This document shows positions 48,013 through 60,632 of a DNA stretch of 64,000 nt, in pieces. The DNA lies in NCBI RefSeq assembly GCF_900324465.2, contig NC_046617.1, positions 7,316,223 to 7,380,222 of the forward strand. Reading direction: 5' to 3'. The position numbers and the translations under genes were made by a program. Origin of the DNA: Anabas testudineus (lineage: Eukaryota; Chordata; Actinopteri; Anabantiformes; Anabantidae). Position 1 is the first letter of the stretch; each line of letters begins with the position of its first letter. The notes below the pieces were generated by a model. The model was not told the DNA's origin. It searched no databases and worked only from the letters and a program-made list of their open reading frames with translations.

Positions 48013-51000
48013 CTATCTAACCACAAAAGCACTCTCTCGGATCTTGGAATAAGCATACTGTACATAAGAGAAGTAAGAACATAAGTCATCTTACACTATA
48101 TCTAATACAAAGACTCATCGAAGCTCACATTAAAACTTGCACTTACATTTAGTCCTCTGGGGGAATGGACAGGTTCCAGTCCTCCGCAGCACAGCACAGA
48201 AAAAGGCCTCTTTTTCGTCTTTGAATGTTCTTTGAAACACAGACTGAAAACCTTGGCAGGCAGGTAGACATCCCAGTCAGCAGCATGCTCTTCTACTAAA
48301 TCACTTACCATCCTGTTGAGAGGCACCAATTAGAAGAAATTATAGTATTAACAAACCACCAGAAGAAGGCACTACACAAATTAGCCACAATACCCTTTAT
48401 GTACACTGTATCTCTGGGCCACTTATTTGGTTTAGTGTATTTTTAGCCGAACTGGTCAACATCATTTCAATTTGGAGCAGGGTGATGCATCATTGCATTG
48501 TTTGGAATTTATATTTCAAATTGTTACATTACCTTCAATGCCTGGTTTTGAAGGCTACATTGCCTTTCTAGTACTTTTCAGGCTGTTATAGCCAAGGGAA
48601 TAAACTTAGTGGGTCATAATGTCCACATTACAAATTAGATTTTATCTCAAGTAACAGTCCCATTAATGTGACAATTAGATCTATATTTGACACCACCAGA
48701 CACCAACACTGGAACAAACTATACTAAATCAAGTGTGGTGGGAGACAGAGGTTGCTTTCATCTCAAAATACAAATTATATCCCACTATGGTAAAACTGTA
48801 ACATGTGGTATAAATTGTCACAAATAACAGAAAATACCAAATCTGGTCATTCACAAAGCACTCTGTGTAAAGACCTGTCAATCAGCTGCTGTGTGACCAG
48901 ATCCGCAGTCCCAGTCTGCTGATGATAGACCACAAGGGTGACGGTGACCTTCAGTTGATCTTTTAGTTCCCTGTTGATCTAGCACGGAGACACATATTAT
49001 GTATGTGATGTGATTAGGACACAATACCGCATATTACAATGCAATACATATTACTCTATTAAAATAGTATATTATTGAAATGTGTATAGTTAATTGACAA
49101 TATAACTCTTTCAGAAGAACTAAAACATGTGGCTGGTGTTTTTTGACACAGGTGTCTACTATTATACTAGACCATCTTTATATACAGTCTGTGTACTGGA
49201 CAGTAAAATTCAGGTATATTTGCTTTTTAGTACATGCTAAAAAATACAAGTTCCTGGTCTTAAACATGACTTTAATGCTGATGTCTCTTGCTGTACATTA
49301 GCACCTTATCACTAGGCATTTTATAAAACAAAAGACGACATCAGCTTTCTCTAGAGTCATGCACTCACTTTGTGGACTATGTCATGAGGGAGCCTGGAGA
49401 GGATTCTGAGCGGGTATCCAAAGTGGGCAATGATATCCACGATGTGCTTCGCCACATGTGGAGGGAGGCACGACTGCATTGGCACAGCTTCCACCCACTT
49501 GGAGTAGTAATCTGTCACGGTCAAAATGTATTTATGTTCATTCGCTGTTTGAGGCAGGGGTCCTCTGACATCCAATCCAAGCCACTGCCACGGCTCTCCC
49601 ACCTGGTGTCACATTACATCATACAAAAATACACCGTGATTTCATTAATGATCTCAGTCCCTTCGGTTTGCTGTCTGGTCACAAGACTGAGATCATAGTT
49701 TCAGTTACCTCTATCACGTTTTCAGGATCTTTATATTCCATCTGTGAAAAATACAACTTTTTTCAAAACGTAGATGTCAAAGCATAAAGAAGCAAAATAT
49801 TGTATATGTGTTTCAAGATTTAAGATCGTGCTGACTACTTACACTAACATTACTATCTGGAGCCCATTGAATGTCCTGTTTGTGCATGTGGAAAATAACA
49901 AATGGAAATATAGTAATAATGTCAATTTTAAAAAGAAGAGCAGAAGCTTTTTGATTTGCTCAAACAATAATTGCCATAATTGATGCTATAAACAAACAAA
50001 CATAAACAAGATCATTACATTATCAAAACACTGGTTGTCATACCATATACTGTATAGTCTACAGTGCAGACCACTTACCTGTGGTACACAGTAATCTCCA
50101 TGGAAGAAATGTGGAAATGACTCTATCTTCATCAACCCTTCATCAACTATGATCCTCCATTTGTCACACTTTTTTGAGTCTTTGTCTCTGATAATAAAAA
50201 CAGTAAAGAACAACACATAATAAGAACATATAGTATTCCATACTATTAGTATAGGATAACCACAATTTAAAGTTAGGAGGATTTGGACCAAAGCATGGTG
50301 AGAGAGTTGAGTCAACATACACCAGGTAGAAATTTGCTGTTGGGCTCTTGTTGCTTCCAGATACTGTCAAATAAAATGCACAGTACACGTGACGGCTTTT
50401 TAATATTTTGCAAAAAACAGAACAACTAACCAACCAGCACTCCTAAAAACTGCCTTCTACTGAGGAGTCAAAAATCTTATTACGTCATCAGTAACATCCT
50501 AGTGACTTTAGTTTCTCGGGACAACCATAACAATGACATCACAGTGTGCTGGGAAAACAACAAACACAAAATGCAGTAGCACCGCCACACATACTGTACA
50601 TACTGTACGCCCAGCAGTATTTGGACACTTTCTCCTACTTACTGTACATCTAATTATTACATGTTATAATCATATGGGTCAAACATCAGAGTCTCACTGA
50701 CACTGGCATCATAAATATGCAACCATTAAATCAGAAAAGCTTTAGAAGTAATATACCCAGCAGGATCTTCCTCTGTCAGATTGGTCTCTTTGTTCTGGAT
50801 GTTTCGTTTTGTTGAGACAGATGAGTTTGTTGAAGACTGAGATGGACTTGTCTGCAAGGCTTTAGCACCATGTGACTGGAAAAAAAAATACACAAAACAA
50901 TTAATGTTTGGATGTTTTGTTGTATTAACTGTGATCTAGTGCTGGAGTAAAGAACAGCTCAAATGAAGACAGCACTTACAATGTGCTACTGTCATTGATT

Positions 51001-52060
51001 TTATTAACCTTTCCAGCTCCATTTGAACAGTGTTTCATATGTTAGTGTATTATGCTCTCACCGTGTGTCGTTTACTTCTTGGCTTGATGGAAGCCTATAT
51101 CATGGAGACAGTGACAGTTGCTGCATATGAAACCTTGCACACCTCTTAGACACCAAGCGTGTTTTACAGATGGTAACTACATACTAACCTTCATTTTCTG
51201 TGTGTCATCGGGGGATGCAAATATTGTGGGAACTGCATCTGCTCGAAGTTTTACAAATTTGCCTGTTCTGTCAATGTATTGGTCCTCAAAATGATTAATG
51301 CACAGCACAGAGAAGCGAGATGGAGTCCAGTCCTCCCACTTCATGTTGTCCAGCCATTTCTTGAGCTTTCTCGGATTATACAGGGGGAACCTGAAGAAAC
51401 ACACAACTCACTAGAACAACAGCAACCCCAAGTCTGTCTCTGACACAATATGCTCTGCACAGAGGAAACACTACACTGATCTGTATGTACTAGTTAACAA
51501 AATGTGCTCAATGGTTCTGTTTGTCTAGAGGTACAGTCATAAAAACCTATCTCCAGAGACAAGAGAAATTTGGACAATAAGTCCTGGAACAAATGGTCTA
51601 GTCCGAACAGAGCCCTGACATCATCATGGATTCATTATATCCGTTTTGTTTCCTGGTTGTCTGTCTCCACTTCTGATGTAAACAACAATGAGTTAAAGTT
51701 GTACTAGCAGCAGGTAGCTCTCAGCCTTCAGCCCCCCCTCCGTAACTCAGACTATATATGAAAGGTCAACACATAACTGTTACGTTGCCGCATTTACTAA
51801 TTACTAATCGCACAATAATAAATAAGCGCCGAGTCAAACATTAAAAGCTTAGTATACCATACTTAGCATGCAAACATCAATAACTAGCTTTAAGATTCCT
51901 GTTTGACATCATAGTGCTAGTTAGCTTAACTATTATTTCATAGGTCTGCTACTAAATTATTGCCTGGGCAACCTTATAATATTACAAATACTCACTTAAA
52001 AAACTTTACATCTGAATCGCCGGAGCTTTCACAGCTGTAGGCACATTTATATCTTCCCAT
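48013..52060 (-). CDS. THAP-domain protein fused to an integrase-derived domain
   Basis: Host gene of 12 exons, right to left: 51996-52060, 51189-51390, 51062-51094, 50757-50875, 50321-50353, 50079-50187, 49843-49875, 49709-49741, 49369-49602, 48875-48978, 48147-48312, 48013-48057; 391 residues, every junction consensus and in phase. Residues 1-89 form a THAP (C2CH) zinc finger: CAYSC, then SVLCINHF, preceded by FPLYNPRKLKKWL. A linker (exons 3-8) contains DKWRIIVDEGLMKIESFPHF. Residues from about 210 match the core of Gypsy/GIN-type integrases: WQWLGLDVRGPLPQ, YILTVTDYYSKWVEAVPM, VVYHQQTG. The domain was probably captured from such an element long ago and is now a multi-exon host gene. The role is presumably sequence-specific DNA binding; no target can be read. 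Confidence 0.85.
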
Positions 52061-52695
52061 TTTGTATACAATTAGAAGATTTATAACCAAACTGATTTTG
52101 TTGTTAGTTTTTAATCACCAGGAACAGAAAATCTACATCCGGTGCGACTTTTCAAAATAATACTCTCCTGCTGTGTTTTGTCTTTTGTAACCGTTCTGAA
52201 ATTCTGAATACCTGCATTATGTTAAGCAGAAGCCTTAATTTTCCCTTTAACAGTTAGAATCGTGATTAAAATGTAACTGTAGATCGTACATTTTAGTCAC
52301 TGGCTCAAAATACATCGTTTCTAATCAGACGCAACCGGATGTTGTTTCTTCTTCTTCTACGCGGTCCGGTAGTTTCTTATAAAGGTTACCGCCCCCTAAA
52401 CGATAACAGGAAGTCAGTGTTTTCTGTATGAAACGTTTGTATTGGGGCAAAAAAGCTTTTTTGTTTCATGTTTCTTTGGTAAATAGCAAAATTTCAACTA
52501 ATGAAACTTACTGATCCTCATGTTTTGTATTTTTTTTATTAGCAAACAATAAAATCACCCAAACGTCTCCCATATTTGTATCACATCTATCACATCATTG
52601 AGATTGACTACAGTATAAAACACATTAGAGATTTTTAAAATATAAAATAAAACAATGTGATATAAACAATTAAATAACTGCAGATTTTTCACAGC
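52061..52695. promoter_or_regulatory. promoter of THAP-integrase gene and rusf1 3' UTR
   Basis: Short interval in which rusf1 ends and the THAP-integrase gene begins, both on the minus strand. CATCCGGTGCGAC at about 52137 and GCAACCGGATGTTG at about 52330 contain ETS-like CCGGA/CCGGT cores, fitting a TATA-less promoter. Confidence 0.45.
52535..52540 (-). terminator. rusf1: rusf1 polyadenylation signal
   Basis: AATAAA on the minus strand about 155 bases beyond the rusf1 stop codon, at the left end of the interval that also holds the THAP gene promoter. Confidence 0.55.
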
Positions 52696-55600
52696 TCAGT
52701 TACTTTTGGTTTTCCACTCAACCCTCCACTCATCCCAGTCCAGTAGAGTTCGCTTTATGTCCCATCCTGCAGCTTCCACCCCTGGATATTATATTAGCAA
52801 AAAATTTTTTATTAGTATTAAAAGTACAAGATACAGCAGATTATTTGTAAGTTTGTGTGTGCTCACCTTTGAGAAATGGACTGAAAACCATATCCATAAG
52901 CTTGTGACTCTCATGCACCATTTCCCAGTGACCTTTAAGAAAACATGTAAGTCAAAGTGTATAGTGTGAAAAAGAGTGTAATTATTAAGTTAAGTTAAGT
53001 TAAGTTTTTATATAAAAGTAAAGGCTCACTTTGCTGTTGTGAAGTTGGACAGCTCAGCATGCTGCGAAGCCACAGAGCCTGGCACATCACTTTGATTTCA
53101 TCCTGTACTGTTGCTTCTGGTCCCAAGCAAACACAAACAGAGCCTGACAGGAAGGTGACTTAGTTTAAAGAAGAAAAAACCTAAAAAGTATATTATGTGC
53201 TTTTTAAACAGATACTTTTACATTAAGGAAGGCAGAACATGACATACCATTTTGTATTCCTAATAGGTAAGGCCTGTTGTTTTCCTTCAAAGCCAAATGA
53301 AGTTCCTCTGGACTACAAACAACAAACGACTACAAAGTGAATATTAAGCTGTGTTGAATTTCAAAGTTTAATTTATTATTACAGAAGCAAAATGGCACAT
53401 GAAATTACCTTTGAACAACGTCCTGCAGCCTCACTCCAAGTCTAATAGGCACGATTTTCCTAAATTCTGGATTTGAAAAAAATGCAACTTGTAGTAATTT
53501 AGAGCCACTACAGTTACAGATACTTCAAATAACTAAAATTTTAATTACCTAAGAAAACTGGTTCTCTCTGATTGGCCTCAAATGGAGTCAGGATTCGTTT
53601 GTCACTCAGGTATTGATGCAGCACAATTGAAAGTCGTGCCTCATTAAAGGTTTCCATGACAACTGACCGCACAGCCTTGTAATTGGCAAAAAGGTGGAGG
53701 ATGGTGAAGAGAAAGAAGAGGCTGAGAGTCAATCTGACAGACAGGAAGAGATAGGGAAATAAAGGTGGATGAGGCAGCCAAAACAGACTGTTTAATTCAG
53801 TTACAGTGAAGAACAGTGAGTTCTGATTGAGTTTTTATAAAGCCCTCTTGTGTATAACTTCTGCATTTTAGGTACATTACTTACATTGGATTATCAGTGA
53901 CAAGGGGGATAAGTATCAAACTGACCAGCAGCCCAGCCAAATTCACCAAAGTCTCCTGAGGAAAAACAGGATGAATTTACAGATTTGTGTAAAGAGTTGT
54001 AATCAATAAAACAGAGAAACATCTTGTTCTGCAAAAGCTTTTACCTGAGGTCTTTTCAACATGCCATAGTATTTGTAAACAATAAAATTAGCATTTGGGG
54101 TTTTATGCGTCCAGACCTTAACCCCGTTGAGAATCTTTGTGATGTGCTAGTGAAGACTTTGCTCTTCAGTCTTGCATCGTCAATACAAGACCTTAAAAAA
54201 TGAATACAACTCTGGATAGAAATAAATGTTGTGACATTGTAGAAGCTTATGGAAATAAGGCCACCACGAATGTTTGCTGTAATCAAAGCTAAACGTGGTC
54301 CGACAAAATATTAGTGTGTGCCTTTATTTTTGGATGGACAGTTCATATCAAGATGTTTATTATAGTTTGTGCTACAGAAATACATCAAATAAAAATGCAA
54401 GCAATAGTACCTGACTACCATCTTTGGCAGAGATGTCAGCCATGTTGTCTCTACGAGCCTGATGAACCGTCAAAGCAGCTCTGGTTGCTCCTCCTGCCAC
54501 TCCCACAATAGACTGAAACAAAATATAACCAAGTCATGTTAAATTCACCAGGACACACTACAGCTAGAGACTTCACAGATTACGAAGCTGTAAATCACCA
54601 TTTCCACTACGATCTGTTCATTGATTCAAATTAACTTGTGGCTCTCTTTGCATCAGCCTCAGTCCCCAGGTTGAGAACCACTAGTTTATTTCTCTCCTTT
54701 TCAAGGTTCACTTGCTTAATTACTTAAATAGATACAGCACTGGACTAAATCAATACTAACTCTCATATATCTTAATTATGCATTAAGATTTTTTTTACCT
54801 TGAAGACACCTGCAGAGCATACAATCAGGGTGAAGCAAGCAGGAAAGTATGGTGCCAGTATTTCCATGAACATGGCAATGTCATTGAGAACATCAGCAAA
54901 AAGTCTGGTAAGCAATAAAAAAGGATTTGTAACACGAGATACTGTAGTTTTTATAGTGATTGAAACATCTTCAACATTTGAGCTTGCATACCTCCATTTT
55001 TTTGCATCAGAGTCCAGTTTACTCCTGTGATAGAGACAGCGAAAGTTATAAAATAATTTTTCTATCAGTTAAATAGGAGCACAAATAAAAGGAAAAAATA
55101 GATAGTCAGCAGGCTGAATTAAAGCTTTGAAACTTTCATTGGATAAAAAAAACACATAAATATGAGCCCCACCCCTTCTGCCAGGCAAAGAGGATTCTCC
55201 CCAACATACCAGTTCCATCTGCAGGAAAAAACGCATGTTTACAAGTGGCACAAATTGCTTATGCTTACTGCTACTTCATGGTATTTTGGGGGAATTCACC
55301 TCTTAATAACCAGGTGACTGTGGCAGCAGCTACGGTTGCCTCTTGGTTTCCAACACCCACTCCTTTGAGAGAGGCCTGTGTAGCCAGGGTCCCTGACAGA
55401 GAGCTGGAGAAAGCCTGAGAGAGAGAGACAGATAAGTGTGGATGGAGCATTTACAGTCTCTGAGATCAGAGATGGTAATCACCTCAACTGTTTTGGCGTC
55501 TACTCCGAGTCACTGTGTCTGTACCTGCACAGTATCCCAAAATTGGTACTGCAGGTAATCATCACTGACACTCTCTGGATAGCCTTGAGGCAGAAACACG

Positions 55601-55837
55601 CTCTGAAATAAAAGACAATAACGGTGTGTGTGCGTGTTACTGGGCAGTGTATGAATAGATGATTATAGGAAATGTAACAAATCTTACTTTGAACACCCCT
55701 ATGACTGAGTTTCCTTTTGGTGCACCTTCACTGCCATCTCTTCTCCTCTGTATCGCTCCATCTTTTGCTAAATACTTCCAGTACTCTGCACTGCCATATC
55801 GCTCTGTGGCCAAAACTACACCTCTATCTTTCTCCAT
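52696..55837 (-). CDS. rusf1: RUS family member 1 (DUF647 protein, C16orf58 orthologue)
   Basis: Fourteen exons, right to left: 55688-55837, 55525-55602, 55300-55414, 55173-55218, 54992-55024, 54799-54904, 54411-54512, 53885-53955, 53549-53733, 53409-53466, 53248-53312, 53030-53143, 52867-52932, 52696-52781; 424 residues. The sequence tracks human RUSF1 throughout: FLPQGYPESVSDDYLQYQFW, DGTGMLGRILFAW, LFADVLNDIAMFMEILAP, GGATRAALTVHQARRDNMAD, SLFFLFTILHLFANYKAVRS and a C-terminal DWDEWRVEW. It is a multi-pass membrane protein of the RUS1/DUF647 family; plant relatives act in UV-B response and auxin transport, but the vertebrate function is poorly known. A Tc1-like remnant lies in intron 7. 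Confidence 0.95.
52985..53006. repeat. (TTAAG)n tract
   Basis: Four copies of TTAAG in tandem inside a rusf1 intron. Confidence 0.8.
54070..54345 (+). repeat. Tc1/mariner-like transposase 3' remnant
   Basis: Read on the plus strand: DLNPVENLCDVLVKTLL, then IQLWIEINVVTL and FAVIKAKRGPTKY. This is the C-terminal end of a fish Tc1-like transposase with at least two internal stop codons. It lies in rusf1 intron 7 in antisense orientation. Confidence 0.75.
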
Positions 55838-58800
55838 TTAGGCTGCTACGTGCGAGAAGCAGAGACTTGAATAACCAGATGAACAACGCTGCACCCTGAA
55901 ATTCACTGGAATTTATTTAGTAAAGCTCAATTTTGCCTAAATAGGGGGAGTTCCTGCACACAGCCGACGTGTCGTCCTCTCCTGTCGCGCTTTTCTTTGC
56001 AGCATTTCCGTGTTTTGTTCCGCGTCACAGTTTGGAGATTGCTCATTGGTGGACTGAGATTTGAGGGCGGAGCTCCGACAGACAGACGCACGGATACCTG
56101 TAATAGTGTTTACTTTACAAAAACTGACTACATTAGTACCAACAATAATTCTAATTACAATCGGTGTTTTACTGGTTATTTTTATTATTAGAGTATAAAT
56201 GTCAAACGCTAAATATGACAGCCATTCTGCAGAGGGTTATTGTTTCTAGCAGCGAAATTACAACTCGAGTCAGGTGCTAATACAAAGAGGGAAAAGCACC
56301 AGAGAATAAAATCTCAGAAGTGGGTTATTATACAAGTGCAATACAATACAATACAATACAAGAGATAAAATCACAGGTTCAGTAAAAGAGGAAAAAAAGG
56401 CAAGACAAAAATCTCCACTAAGGTGTAAAATAAATACAACTATATAGTTTATATTTGGTCACAATAATTTCATACCCAGCCCCTGACGCAAGCGTTTTTT
56501 CTTTTAGACCAGCAAAGTGTTGGTGCCGCTCTGGAACCAGTTTTCCTGGCTAAGTGCTGGTTCTTTGGCTGTGGCTTCAAACCAGCCCTGGAACCAGTTT
56601 GGTGCAAACAGAGTTACGCAGACATTTTACTTCGAGTCAGAAAATGTCGACCTCATGGTGGCAAAAGAGGAAAAGTCAGAGGATCACCAACGTTGGAAGG
56701 ATTCAACCTCTGGAGACCATCAAAATCTGAAAGGCAAAACAAGTATCTCTCAACAACTAGGCTTTGCATGAACATTAAAAGCCACTGGTATAAGATATAC
56801 GGTAAAAGACACATAGTGCAATGTTAAAAGATACACAGATATGTACGCGTGTGTAAATGGGTGTTTGCAAATGTACTTTGCAAATTCACAAACTCTGACA
56901 GATTTCACCTCCAGACCTATTACATTACACTACTGTCAATCACAGTAATTGTGCAACAATAGTTTCTGTACTGCTTATTATAAACTCACTGAATCTTATC
57001 TGTTTTTATATTGCACCTATATTATGTTGCACATTATGTTGCACTTGTCTTTGTAGTAGATTGTACTAAAATGCACAGGCTGAATAAAGTGCTCACTGTC
57101 ACTCAGTGTTATGTATCAAAACATCATGTCAGAGGCCAGAAATTAATTGATTCACTTGTATGCTTTGGCTTGGTTACAGTAAGGACTTTTGCGTATTTGT
57201 TCCAAAAGAAACACAGTGGTGGGGTGGGGACCTCACTTTTGTCCCTGCATTCACGGATTCATTCACGGTGATTAGACATTTTTATTGATTTGAAACAACG
57301 CCAGCATTTTAGTGATGCAAGGGTTGCTGTTGCTACTGTATATTTAGAGATAAAAGGGATCATAACCAGAGCAAGGAACAGCACAACGCGGGCTGTTTAG
57401 CTGCAGCAGATTCCTCCTGTGCTCTTCCAGCCAAGCTGGAGCAAAATATTTTTTTTTATCTCTGGATCATGGAGAATTATGCTATATAAGAGCTGTATGA
57501 GCATTTAAACCATGTCTATATCTAAGACAGGAGATTTCATGTGAGCTTCCAGACTAATGCACCTGGATCAGTGGGAACCTTCACCGACTAAGAGAGGATT
57601 GTGTTTCAAAGGGATTTAAGCTGCAGGATGTGTTTCAGTTGTTATACAACAATTAATGAAGGACTGAATGGCAGACAAACACATGAGGTCTGCTTGCTCC
57701 CAGGTGATTGCAGAAAACAATAACTGAAATCTGCGGCTGTTCCGCCCCAAGGCAAGACAAGCACTGACACACCTTTACCAAGTCCTCTGGAATGTAAAAT
57801 GGGAATGACGCAAGGGAAAGGTCGCAATACCCCACAGGAGTTTGCGACACTGAGACTAATGAGAGAGAGAGAGAGAGAGGAAGTTAAACCAACAAACACA
57901 TGAAGACAGAATATGAGAACTAATGTAACAGGGTGAACGAAAGGTTTGACAAGCGTTCGTGTGGGAGGAAAGACAGACGAGAAGACTGCACAGTCAGTGG
58001 GCGTGGAAGTTTCACAGACAGTTTCGCTCTCCTTGCTGCCGTTCAATATCTTACATGGCACTGGGATTCAACACAGGCTTCAGTGTAGTGGCATTTTGGA
58101 CTTCTACTACAACAACAGGACTAGTGTTCAGATAACTATGTGTGGAAATTGGAACTTTAATATTTAAAAGGGGAGAAAAAAAAAAAGGTGACTTGGCTTC
58201 AATTCAAACTGGAATCCTGTTCAGGAGACGAGAAGAGAAAACACCTGCCTACAGACTCTCCAGCTCTTTAATAACACAAAGTAAGGAGTCACTTGTGTCA
58301 CTGAAGGATTGTTGTCAGGCTGAGGAGCGGATTCAAAACAGTGCCTCTGAAATTTGATCAGGTTTGTACTTTAAAAGTGAAGATTTAATGAAGTTAATGA
58401 AGAAGATGAATGAGTTGAATTGTGTTTACTGGATTTTGTGTTTATTTATGTTTATAACTTCATAACCTACATTTGTACATGTGAGAACCAGCACCTTCTG
58501 GTTTTACTACACTACTAATGACTCAGAGGCTTTTGCAACATTATTAACTCAGTCCGAATCTCAGCTGATACATGATACACAGACTGTGCTGGTATGCTGG
58601 GTGCCACTCTGATCGCGTCAGAGATTAGATAAGTGACATTTTATGTTGTGACTTTTCCAGCACAACTTTGCGATCAAGTGAGAGGTTTGTCATTTGTGCA
58701 CAGTAATCCTTCAAGTTTTTCAAGATGGTTTTCTGTGTGTCGTTCACAGGAAACACTTGTCCATCACATGATCCTCTCTGATTAATGCTGGAAATACCCC

Positions 58801-59151
58801 AATAATAAAAGATACACTCTTTTGAAAGACATGTTTAGACTTGCAGGCTGCATGTATTTAAAATTCTTTACCAGTGGGGTTGTCTTGCACAGTGCCGAAG
58901 GTAACACTCCTCCTGTATACCAAACACAGGCCAAAGTTTAAGTTTTTCAGCAGAAAAGGTTTAATAATGAGCCAGTATTCAGGTAGTTCACAATGACACA
59001 ACAAAAAACAGACCAGGCCAAACTCAATCCATAAAGTAGAAAAGAAAGTAGCTGCAACACTAAATTTATTTTATTTAAAGAAGAAGTACGGTAGTTTTAA
59101 GCAGTGCTGGAGTTACGTTTTCTGTCATAAAACTACTGTTATTTTTTGCAG
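55838..59151. other. rusf1 promoter and tmem265 upstream region
   Basis: Non-coding interval between divergent genes. The left end is the GC-richer rusf1 promoter. It also holds an (ACAAT)n tract at 56340-56360, a repeat-like patch at 56510-56770, and a (GA)n tract at 57861-57879. GTTTCGCTCTCC at 58021-58032 is close to an interferon-response element. Sequence around 57950-58360, ending near the donor-like GATCAGGTTTGT, may be an untranslated tmem265 exon, but I cannot prove it. Confidence 0.4.
56510..56770 (+). repeat. dispersed-repeat-like patch with CTGGAACCAGTTT direct repeats
   Basis: CTGGAACCAGTTT occurs at 56531-56543 and 56588-56600. The surrounding TTTGGCTGTGGCTTCAAACC resembles sequence I associate with common fish non-autonomous DNA transposons. 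Ends and target duplication could not be found, so the family is open. Confidence 0.3.
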
Positions 59152-59153
59152 AT

Positions 59154-60632
59154 ATGTCTAACTCATCTCACACACATGTAAATATGGATGAAGAGCTCCC
59201 ACTGAAAAGTGTATTAGTATCTGGTGGGGTGCAAAATAACGGCACTTGCTCTGGAAAGGACCCTGTGATCTCCAGCCGTGACAAGCACTACAGGAGACTG
59301 GCCATCTTCAGCATCATCTGTGGGATCTCCTGCATTGGAATCAAGTCTTTGATAAATTCAGTCAAGGTATTTTCGAGTATTTGCAATTTCAGGTCTATTG
59401 AAATTGACAGTTTGAAGGTTTATGAGTGAGCTGCACGTAGCGTCCTGATTAACTCTGCTGGGACATGATGCTCAATCGCAAACAATAGCCTCCTCTATCA
59501 TGTCCTAAAAAAACACACACACACACGTCTGTAGTCACACTGGAAAGGTAAGAAGCTGCTGTGATCATTCCTCCTGTTTTTAATAAAGAGGCACATTTCT
59601 GAGGTGATTTCAGTGTATGTGATGGGGAAACTCTTCACAGTTCAGGGTAAAATAAGCTGCTGAAGCTACGCAGAATGAGACTTTCATATTCTGGTACATA
59701 TTCAATCTTTTTGTTTTAACAGTGTAAAAAACTACCTGTTGAAAGATGTGAACTGTTTATGTATTTTTACACGCAGATCACATCAACAGTCAACTGAAAT
59801 TCAAGTTTAATTTAATGCCAATTAATTTAGTCAGTTTCAGTCTGACAGCAAACAGAAAGAGAAAGTGTGCCGTACCCTTCTGACTGGTATAAAGTAGATG
59901 GATGATACTCGATGTTCCTGACATAGTTTTAACAGCTAATTATTACAAATAAATCAAAGCATTATTCGCACAATGTGGTAACTTCATGGATGGATTAGCA
60001 AACTCAAAGTAGCCTAAATAAATCATTTGATCGTATCAGCTTGTCACTTGTCAATATGAGTGTTTTCTAGTCTGTGTCTCTTAACACTCTTAAGGTGATA
60101 GAAAGAAAAAAGCAAGAAAAAACATTCTTTGGAGTAACGATGAAACTAAAACTGAAAAGATCTTATAACCTGTTACTTATAAATGGTAAAACTGTATTAT
60201 TGATGGTAAAGGGTGACTACACCAATATTCAACTTGCTTCCAATGGATGAAGTCATCTAGAGTCCTCATAGTACAGAGGCTGTAGTCTTACTCGCCTCCA
60301 GATCTCCGGATAACATAAGCTAAGGTGAATAACTCCTAGCAGTAACATCCAAACTCCTCAAACCAGAACAAGGGCAACAAGTTGACAATCAGGGAAGTCG
60401 CTCTTTAAGTTTGACCGTGTATTGCTGTGTCCCTTCCTCTGACTGAATTCACTACATTGTCTTGTCTTTACTCCAATAGGCTGAGCACACGACAGAGCCA
60501 CTGGCGGCGGCAACATTTTCACAAAAGGCAAAAAAATACGGCATCATCTCCATCGTCACGGGGGTTGCGATTCTGGTCTCAATCCCCATCCTGATGGCAC
60601 TGGTCTCGTATCTTTTCACTCTGATAGACTGA
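59154..60632 (+). CDS. tmem265: transmembrane protein 265-like (CD225/dispanin-type)
   Basis: Two coding exons, 59154-59366 and 60480-60632, give 121 residues. The N-terminal half is polar. Helix 1 is LAIFSIICGISCIGIKSLIN and helix 2 is YGIISIVTGVAILVSIPILM, joined by a basic loop (AEHTTEP to QKAKK). This matches human TMEM265 (LAATSIICGCSCLGVMAL region and the same two-helix layout), and the neighbours rusf1 and prr14 lie in the same 16p11.2 region in human. The acceptor TTTTTTGCAG at 59142-59151 two bases before the ATG shows that at least one untranslated exon lies upstream. AATAAA is at 61382-61387. The function is unknown. Confidence 0.8.
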
